Of a stretch of DNA of 27,911 bases, positions 18,112-25,900 are shown piece after piece. The DNA is from Basidiobolus meristosporus CBS 931.73. Lineage: Eukaryota; Basidiobolomycota; Basidiobolomycetes; Basidiobolales; Basidiobolaceae. Positions within the stretch are counted from its first letter, which is position 1; the number at the start of each line of letters is the position of its first letter. A model generated the notes under the pieces. The model ran no database searches. It was given only the letters and a program-made list of their open reading frames with translations, and had not been told where the DNA came from. Position numbers and translations under genes: made by a program. The stretch lies in assembly GCA_002104905.1 (NCBI GenBank), contig MCFE01000895.1, positions 1 to 27,911 on the forward strand. The letters run 5' to 3'.

Positions 18112-18879
18112 TTACTTTCCTCTGTATTTACCTGCCAATATGCTGATTCTCTTCAGATATCCAAATGTGTGCTCTACCCTTTCTCTGAAATGATTAAATA
18201 TCTCATTGTAGAGCTTCTGCTTCCTGCTAAGCACACCACTCCTTGGCTTCCTATAAGCTGTAATACATCCTAATCTCTGACAATCCTCTCCTATATAGGC
18301 TAAGTCTGCCATACATCTCTCCCCTCTACTGAATTCAGGATGATTCTCTACCCAGAGTGCTTTGTCATGCCTACTTCCAGCAAATGGCCCACTAAACCAG
18401 ATGATGTTACCCTCAATGTCAGAGAGTGCTTGAAACTTCACACAGTGTTCCTTGTACTTGCCAGAATAAAAGTGCCTCTGCCCTCTAGAAGGTCTGTTAA
18501 TCCTCACTGGGAAGGTATCCAAGATACTCCTGACATGGAACCTGTTGCTGAACACTCTGGGATATGAAAGTCTATTGGAGCTTCTGAACCTAGTATTCCA
18601 AGCTTGCTCTAAGTCATTCATACCCTCTGCAAGGTGGTTCTCCATTGCTGTCAGCTGGGAATGAAAGCTTCTAGGACTTTTGTTGCCATGGATGGTGGGA
18701 TGAAACCTTGTAGGGCAATAGCTCTTGTAATAGCAGAGAAGCTTAACAAGGGATCTCCTTGAGTAGATTGGGGTTGATGGTCCACAGTACTTGGAATAGA
18801 TCTCCTCTAGTGTGTCAAAAGGAAATCCAGTGGTAGTGATGGGATTGATGAGAAAAGACCATTCAGATGAGTAAGTCAT
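18112..18879 (-). CDS. PIF/Harbinger-like transposase (DDE_Tnp_4)
   Basis: 255 codons with no stop from ATG 18879 to TAA 18112-18114. The C-terminal half fits DDE_Tnp_4 endonucleases (Harbinger/IS5 type). The first Asp is in 'ILDTFPVRINRPSRG', then come 'FYSGKYKEHCVKFQAL' and 'FAGSRHDKALW'; the second Asp is in 'MADLAYIGEDCQ', and the Glu is in 'RERVEHTFGYLKR'. The order and spacing of DDE residues look complete, so the enzyme may be active. The N-terminal part ('EEIYSKYCGPSTPIYSRRSL' region) probably binds DNA. It lies divergent to the accessory frame, about 360 bases apart. It would act on the ends of this element and possibly on the 213-bp MITEs. At 255 residues it is short for the family, which may reflect an unrecognised exon. 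Confidence 0.85.
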   Translation of the reverse strand: MTYSSEWSFLINPITTTGFPFDTLEEIYSKYCGPSTPIYSRRSLVKLLCYYKSYCPTRFHPTIHGNKSPRSFHSQLTAMENHLAEGMNDLEQAWNTRFRSSNRLSYPRVFSNRFHVRSILDTFPVRINRPSRGQRHFYSGKYKEHCVKFQALSDIEGNIIWFSGPFAGSRHDKALWVENHPEFSRGERCMADLAYIGEDCQRLGCITAYRKPRSGVLSRKQKLYNEIFNHFRERVEHTFGYLKRISILAGKYRGK

Positions 18880-19238
18880 ATTAAAATAGATGGATGATTA
18901 TATGGAGGCGGTTTGAATTGATTTGGGGCAATCTGCATTATTTATCTGATTTTTAACACATTATGGTTAAATCTCCATCAATTGCCATGTATCCCATCAT
19001 TATGTTGCAAAAATCATCCGCAAACAATGCCTTGGTACTTTTATTGATGCTTTAATCTTAGGTCTATAATCAAATAGGAAATCTGTGATTGATGTGATCT
19101 GATCCGTGTCAATGCAATCCAAGATGCATCATGCATAATATATGGAAAATACAACAATCACTTTAGTTTTCATATATATTTCATATAAGACTAGGTTGAT
19201 GCCAATATACTGCTGTATAAGTATCCAAGTCGGTTGCT
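18880..19238. promoter_or_regulatory. divergent intergenic region of the Harbinger-like element
   Basis: 359 AT-rich bases between the divergent reading frames. It presumably holds both promoters. I see no TATA box I would commit to and no second copy in the window. Confidence 0.35.
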
Positions 19239-20462
19239 ATGGTCCCCATACCAAGCCTCAACTCATCTTTAGTACAACCCAGACAAAACCCATCCCCCAG
19301 CTCACAAGTGTGGTCCGGACCAGAAAAGTCTATGTTGGATCCGTTTGAGTTCTTGCCAAATGATTTTAGTATGGCCCAAGTGTCTATGATGAGCCTTCAT
19401 ACAGATATTTGCGCACTACTGATTAATCTAGCAGAACTAGATACCTCAGAGAGTTGACAAAGATGGAAGAATTTGAGTAGAAAGCTGCGGCATGAGTTCT
19501 ACATCAAGATGCCAGCCAATGTATGTAAAAAGATATATAACAAGACAAGTATTGAAATCAAGAATGAGCTGAGGGTGAGGGGATTTGACAAAGAAGCCGC
19601 GCGGGAACAATTTTGCGCGCAACTTGCACAGTACGGGCCAGACGCGTCCGTTTGTGCCTCAACTTTGGGAACCAAAGAGATTTTGAATGAGTTTTTGCCT
19701 CAAATGACTAATGTACTACGTGATATATTAGTAGAGCTAAGTGGCTTCTAAGAGCAATATACACAGGACTCATCCAGGCAACAGCTCTAAAGTATCAGAC
19801 AGAGGGTAAGTGAATACCTTGAGGAATCAGATGGTGAGCTTCAGGAGGAAGAATACAGACCGCAAGCAACATTGTCCAGATCACGCCAGCACGCCTTGCT
19901 GGATTCCCTACCATCTCTTGCAACCACAGTGCGCCTGCGCACGTCAGTCCAGACCACGCCAACACCCTTTACCAGAATGTCCTGCGTTGAGTCAATGCAC
20001 GTGCTTCAGAGCAAAACTACGAGAACTTGCCAAACTGCTCATTTAGACACAAGTCCATTGGAGCGGACCAAGTTGCGTCAACATGCGGCATCACATCAAA
20101 CTCAGCCAAGGGCTATCTCAATGCGTCAAGGCATGCCTGCGTGGGCCATTTTGCCTGACCATCAGCGAGTTACTTCTGGTGAACTGACTGATGATGACCA
20201 ACATGAAGTGCCTCAACCACCGGAGCCCTTGGCAAGTAAAAGAACGCATCAGCGCGTGGTACTACAGGCCGGTTCAGTTGGAGCAATTCAGCACGGCCAA
20301 GCTGCAGCATTGCACTCATCAACTAGGAGGCAAAATACTGACTACAAATACACAAGTAGCCAAGATGATAGTCAGCCAGGAAGTAGTATAGGTGTGCAAA
20401 GTGAGTCACTACCAAATGCTTCAGTAGTAATCCCTGTGAGAAAAAAACCCAGGAGAAGATGA
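19239..20462 (+). pseudogene. accessory protein gene of the Harbinger-like element, decayed
   Basis: One frame runs from ATG 19239 to TGA 20460-20462 (about 408 codons) with only three internal stops: TGA 19455-19457, TAA 19749-19751 and a TAA near 19789. Each becomes a sense codon (CGA, CAA, CAA) if one C-to-T change is undone. The part at 19473-19751 ('KKIYNKTSIEIKNELRVRGF') is charged and helical. 19810-20400 is rich in Gln, Thr, Ser and Pro and looks disordered, with an acidic patch 'EYLEESDGELQEEEY'. The end 'VRKKPRRR' resembles a nuclear localisation signal. Harbinger elements often carry a second, Myb-like DNA-binding protein; I see no Myb motif here and cannot name the family. CpG is much more frequent than in the neighbouring Copia sequence. 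Confidence 0.6.
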
Positions 20463-20960
20463 TGCAATTGCTTTGAATTGCTCACATTTGTAATGATCCT
20501 GACAACCCTTTTTTTTTGCAATCCAAATTGAGCCATTGCAAATCAGTGATCATCAAATTTTTGATATAAGTAATATCAAGGTCATCTCACATTTGAGACA
20601 GAACCCCTATAAATAAACACCCTGCATATATATACGTCATCTGTAATACCAGTGCAGCTATTGGATCTGTTTTGCACCTACACAATTGCTTGCGTGCTAG
20701 CTATGACACCTTGTCCAATCACTAGGATCAGGGATTTACTTGCTCAATGGGCAAAATGGGATATTTGATGGCAAATCAGGTAGCTTTTTCAGTAGTCAAT
20801 GAGCCAATTGGGGGCTGCCAGCTTCAGGATACTTTTGGACCAATTAACCACTGAGATACCATCTAATTGGAGTGAGGGTAACCAAAATGGTAAGTATCAG
20901 TGTAGTTTATAGTGTGATACACATTTATTTCCATTTACATTAAAGAAACATATCCAAATA
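20463..20960. other. non-coding right part of the Harbinger-like element
   Basis: Contains TATAAATA at 20608-20615 (+) followed by short open stretches, one starting at ATG 20703, and a good donor-like G|GTAAGTATC near 20889. It could be the start of a lost short gene. I call no gene here. Confidence 0.35.
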
Positions 20961-20989
20961 CCGGATTTTACCTGCCATTATAGCGGTAT

Positions 20990-21206
20990 CCAATTGCGCA
21001 CATGATGCAAACATTACAAGTTGGCGCAATCATCTGTGCCAACCTCATTGTGTCAGATTGTGCCATAGTGTGCGAGATTGTGCCGCATAGTGCAAAATCG
21101 TCCAAGAATGATCCTGCCTTCTGGTAGCTATAATATTGCGCCCAATTGTTCTTTACAACCGTGGATTGTGCCGCGCGCCCTGGCACGGTACAATGGAACA
21201 AGTCTA
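20990..21206. repeat. right terminal and subterminal repeats of the Harbinger-like element
   Basis: At least four GTGCC motifs, mostly in an ATTGTGCC context, and one GGCAC precede the terminal GGAACAAGTCTA. The region is CpG-rich (GCGCGC near 21175). Confidence 0.65.
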
Positions 21207-21486
21207 ATTATTATTGAACATAAAAGTTGTATTTATACTTTTGTATAGTCTTGACATTACAAACATATAGAGTAGGCTAAGGAAGGTCCCAACAACATGT
21301 GTGCAAAGTTATGGACTGTTTGGACAACTTTGAGAATTTTCATGCTCTGGTACCTGATATATTGGTGAAAATATTTTAAGTAGATCCTAACAAGGAATTT
21401 GGCCAGTATTCTCTCGGATTTGAAGATAATGATCTAAGTGACTAAGTTACGTGAGTAGTTGGGTGGAATTGCAAATTTTTACAACA
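21207..21486 (-). repeat. 5' LTR of Copia B, outer 280 bp
   Basis: Remainder of the LTR begun at 17529, ending in the intact TTACAACA. Its TATA region (ACTTTTGTATAG) corresponds to that of the other family members. Confidence 0.88.
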
Positions 21487-21600
21487 AGAAGGAGGCCATA
21501 GTTTCTTTTGATTTGAACTATAAGTGGAATACCCAAGGTAGTAGTGGGTAAGTAAGTAAAGAGGGGTAATTCTATAGTGGAATATATGAATTGTGCAAGA

Positions 21601-21717
21601 GGAGGTAGAAAAAGGAAATACCATCTGGTAAATTGGAATGGTAGCATTATACAGAACTAACTGTAGGCTGCCATACTGCCATAATGATGCCATCAGAGAC
21701 TTGCTATGGGGCTGTCA
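21601..21717. repeat. dispersed repeat S, copy 2
   Basis: Similar to 1608-1724 with the block ATTATACAGAACTA shared. The Gypsy 5' LTR begins ten bases to the right. The bases 21487-21600 to the left hold nothing I recognise. Confidence 0.6.
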
Positions 21718-21726
21718 AAATACCGT

Positions 21727-22798
21727 TGTAGTGGGGTGACAGTGACACCCACTGACAGATGTGCTCATTCCCTTATTTTCTACTTCCCTATATCCCTACT
21801 ACACTCATTTTAGTTTTATCCCATTTGTCTTACCCAATCAGTACTATCCCATAAGCCGGTTGACTATCACACCTGCTTACCTTATTGCATAAGTTACCCC
21901 TCACTTTATGTAAGATTACTAGTTACAAGTGCTTCTATATTAGGCAAGTACCCGCGCCAGTACCTGTGACACATGATCAACCCGTGTCACCATCCCTACC
22001 ATTTCCATACCATATATGGTATCCCCATGTTACACAGGTTTCAGAATACTGATTCCTGATTGGTTGGATGTGCTGTGCCTCTTAGAACCTTCCGGCACCT
22101 ACTTAGAGCATTCTTAGGTCATTCTGATGTCATTAAGATTTCTATTGAACTCCGGAACCTTCTGGAACACCATGATTAGTAATCACTTAGCCAGTGAAGA
22201 AAAGTATATAAGGGAGGCTATCCCTCAACAATAAATCATCATCCCTTTTATCAATATACCGACTTGTTGATTAGTGTGATCACTGCTACCTGCTGCTACC
22301 TGAACTTCCAACCCTAGACCACAGGACACTCCCAGGAAACCGTGCTGACAGCCAACTGACCTTGGAGGCACTATTTGTGAGGAATACTCAGAGTAGGTAT
22401 CTTTTATTATATTTGATTCTTTCCCAAGTTTGTTCTTGTACAGGCAAAGATACTTTTCTGTCTTTGTAACTATTGACCAAAGCTGCATTCTTATCAAGTC
22501 CCTGCTGGTGGAGTTTACAGTTGTTTTGACTTTGGAAGCTTTAGTACATTGTCATCTCAAAGGACGCTGAACCCAGCACATACTTTTGTTAAGACGCCAA
22601 CTAAGTTGGGGATTGTAGCTCAATAGTTTTCCCTTGACAAGCTTGTGGCTTTATTCCCCTTCACATTAGATTAGAGACAGAACCCAAGTATTCCTAGCAA
22701 GCTTTTGCCAGAGGTTATCGCACCCAGTGAACACCCCACACACAAAACACTTGAGAAGTGTTGGACGTATCTCTCCCTTGGACCTATACACCACCACA
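21727..22798 (+). repeat. Gypsy 5' LTR
   Basis: Starts TGTAGTGGGG, ends CCACCACA; 1072 bp. Promoter elements lie in the middle (22085-22211). The solo LTR at 12243-13305 is its older relative. Confidence 0.93.
22085..22211 (+). promoter_or_regulatory. heat-shock-element-like array and TATA box in Gypsy 5' LTR
   Basis: GAAccTTC at 22085-22092, a degenerate GAgcaTTC at 22106-22113 and GAAccTTCtgGAA at 22155-22167 match the heat-shock factor site GAAnnTTCnnGAA. TATATAA is at 22205-22211. Position and spacing fit a U3 promoter driven by heat-shock factor; this is a prediction from motif only. Confidence 0.6.
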
Positions 22799-22802
22799 TA
22801 AT

Positions 22803-22819
22803 TGGCACCCAACGTGGGG
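22803..22819 (+). promoter_or_regulatory. Gypsy primer-binding site
   Basis: TGGCACCCAACGTGGGG lies four bases after the LTR. The initial TGG pairs with the CCA end of a tRNA. I do not assign the tRNA species. Confidence 0.75.
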
Positions 22820-22938
22820 GGTTCATACAAGCTCCCTAGGACCCAACAAGATTTACCTGAAGATTTGAGCTGTTATCCACCTATTGAAAAGAGACTACCG
22901 ATATTACAAAGATTACAACACCAACCTACCTGCCCAAC

Positions 22939-25900
22939 ATGAACTCTATGCCATTACCACTCTCACATGGAGCCCCACAGTTTGATGGAAAGAATGTGGA
23001 AAGCTTCATATTCAAATGGGAGAAGCTCTGCAAGATGTGCAGTCTATCTGAACAAGAAATGGCTGAAGACTTCCCCTACTACTGCACCGATGATATTACC
23101 ACTAAGCTTCTCAGACAAGGAGACATTCTCACTGACTGGGCCTTAATGAAGACCTACCTACAGACTGAGTATGGTAGACCCCAGATATACTATGGAATTG
23201 AAGATCTCAGGCACTTTGGAAGAACTGGACTTTCCAAGCTACCACTTGAAGAGTTCATTCAACAGTATGAAGATATGGCCAAGCCACTCCTAGAGTCCCA
23301 GGCTATAACTGAGTTTACCATGACACTTTACCTTGCACAAGGGCTTCCCCAGGACTTGGCAAGGAAAGTTGACTTACATGCTGCCAAGGATGACAAGTCT
23401 GGCATTCCTTGCTTTGCAGAGATGAAACGTGTTCTCCTAGAGGCAAAGCAAACTTCTACCTTTATGAGACTCCTGACATCTAATCTGCCAGACCAGTCAA
23501 CCAAGGAGCCAAGGAGTGCTGCTGCTGACAATCAGACCTACACTACCGACAGAATTGACCAACTTGCTGAACAGTTACAAAAGCTAGCCCTCAAGATTAA
23601 TGGCTCAGCTGAGGTTCCTACTGAGGGACAAAGACCTTTGCCCAGGCACTGCATCTGGTGTGACTCTACTCAGCATGCCAGACGAGAATGCTCAGAGCTT
23701 AGTCAGCTACTCAGAGAAGGAGTAGTACAGTTTGATGCTGATGGAATGCTTGCTGACAAGGAAGGAAGGAGGATTCCCACTAATTTCCAAAGAGGAGGGA
23801 TGAGAGCCCTTTTCCAGAAATCTGACTCAGCAACCAGAAAGATTACTGTTGATGCCCTTATTGGGACCCATAAAGTGAGTCCAAGCAGCTCTGACAACAG
23901 ACAATATGAAGTTGATGCCTTTGCTACCAAAAGACACCTCCCTGAAGAACCTGCCAAACCCATCCTTAGAAGACCACGATTTGAAGAACCTGAAGTTGTT
24001 ATTGACAAGAGGCCTAGTATGCTGCCCACCCAAGATCCATTGCCTCACTTTCAGATGACCTCAAAGATAACAAGCTACTCAAGCCCTCAACTGATTACTG
24101 AGAAGCTGCTGAAGCAGAACCTCACTTTGTCGGTTGGAGAAATCATGAGTGTATCCCCATCTGTTAGGAAGACCTTTGATGAGCAGCTTAGAACAAGACA
24201 ACAAGCTGTTGAACATATGGACACCCATATTATTCACACAAACCATGAAGACCACCAAAAAGATGACAACACTACTGAGTATAAGACCTTTTACTCAGTT
24301 GCAACTGCTGTGGTGAAAGGATATATATATGATGACCCTGTTGACTGCCATATTGACAGTGGCTCAGAGATTTGTGTTATGCCGCTAGACTTCTGGAAGA
24401 CACTTAGAAGCAAGGAGCTACTGCCTGTTGATAGAGATATTGGATGGAACATGACTGATGCAAACTCAGGATCTAGTCCACTCTACGGTGTAGTGCACAA
24501 GTTCCCTATTGAGGTACAAGGAATCAAGGTCTGGCTTCCCCTCTTCATCTGCCAGAAGGCAAACTTTGACCTTCTGCTAGGTAGACCATGGGAAACCAGT
24601 ACTAAGGCTACAACTACCAACTATTCCAATGGGTCAGTATGGTACACCATACAAGGATCCAATCCAGGACTACAGTCAACCTTCTGTGGTGTAACACCCA
24701 ACAATAAGAGGACACATACTGCTTGCCAGAAGACACATCTTGTTATGGAAGAAGATGAAGAGCCTGACAATATACACCCCAACATTTGGAGCTGCTCATT
24801 AGGTATACAGGAGCAAACAGCTATGGTTCAAACAAAATACAAGACAGTAGAACAGAAGATTAGACCATCACTTACACCTTTGACTGATGGATCCCAACCT
24901 GCTGATTACATTAGACCACCAGAAGAAACACCAGATGATACACGACTTACACCTGAGAGACTTAAGCAACTTATCATTGGTGATGGAAACCTTACACCAG
25001 AGGAGATACTATTATTTAAGGAGACCTTGAAAAGGCATGATAAGGTCTTCTCATATAATGACAAGGAGATGGGACTCTTAAAGACATCGGTTGAAAAACC
25101 CATCAAGATTCATACAGTGCCCCACACACCCTGGTCATTTAAGCCTTACCCACTGCCCAGAGGACTCCAAGCTGATGTGCATGACCTACTTAAGAAGAAG
25201 ATAGAAGCTGGTATCCTAGAACCTTGCCATGGGCCCTATGCTAACAGATGGTTTGTAACCAAAAAGAAGAATGGAAAGCTCCGATTCATTCAAGACATGC
25301 AACCTGCAAATGCTGTCACTATCAGAGATGCTGCTATACCTCCATCTATTGATGACTTTGCAGAAAGCTTTAGTGGCCACTCCATCTACTCAACATACGA
25401 TCTCTACTCAGGATATGACCAGATTCCCCTTGATGAGACATCAAGAGATATGTTTGCACTACAGACACCATTTGGACTATTAAGGATGACAAGACTCAGC
25501 CAAGGGGCTACAAACTCCGTGGCTCAGTTCCAGAGATGCATGGTGAATGTGCTATACCAGTTTATACCTGAGAAACTTGCTGTCTTTGTGGATGACATAG
25601 GCATCAAAGGATCAAAATTCCGGGACACCACTGAAGTTATGCCTGGAGTAAGAAAGTTTGTCTATGACCATATTGCAGACAATGATGCCATACTAGGAGC
25701 CATTGAAGAAGCTGGACTCACCATCAGTGGTGAGAAAAGCAGCTTTGGTGTATCAGAGATATCCATTGTTGGACAAAAATGCAACACCTTTGGTCGCTCA
25801 CCTGGAGACTCCAAGACACAAAAGATATGCAACTGGCCTACCCCCACAAATCTAACACAAGCTCGTGGCTTTGTGGCAGCTTGTGGGTTCTTTAGGATCT

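Larger units (their letters stand above)
17811..21206. mobile_element. PIF/Harbinger-like DNA transposon, 3.4 kb
   Basis: An element of 3396 bp bounded by TAGACTTGTTC at the left and GAACAAGTCTA at the right. It is inserted, together with MITE copy 2, into the Copia B 5' LTR. It holds a - strand DDE_Tnp_4 transposase gene (17995-18879) and a divergent + strand accessory reading frame (19239-20462). GTGCC/GGCAC motifs cluster at both ends (six within about 90 bases at the left, five within about 200 at the right) and recur in the MITEs, as expected for transposase-binding sites. The TSD is ambiguous: TA fits all three insertions of the family, TAA fits two. Confidence 0.85.
11563..21486 (-). 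mobile_element. Ty1/Copia element copy B with nested insertions
   Basis: A Copia element on the - strand spanning 9924 bp. Internal order from the right: 5' LTR (17529-17596 plus 21207-21486), primer-binding site, Gag, protease, integrase, RT, RNase H, 3' LTR (11563-11910). Insertions are a MITE plus Harbinger-like element (17597-21206), a MITE in gag (17167-17379), a solo LTR (14595-14942) and a Gypsy solo LTR (12243-13305). Removing these and one copy of each evident TSD leaves 4681 bp, almost the size of copy A. No clear 5-bp duplication flanks it: GGTAG lies before and AGAAG after. Confidence 0.88.

Noticed and set aside
17811-21206. Tc1/mariner classification suggested by a TA target
   Set aside because: The transposase has DDE_Tnp_4 (Harbinger/IS5-type) motifs, not the mariner DD34-35D/E signature; TA may be part of the ends.
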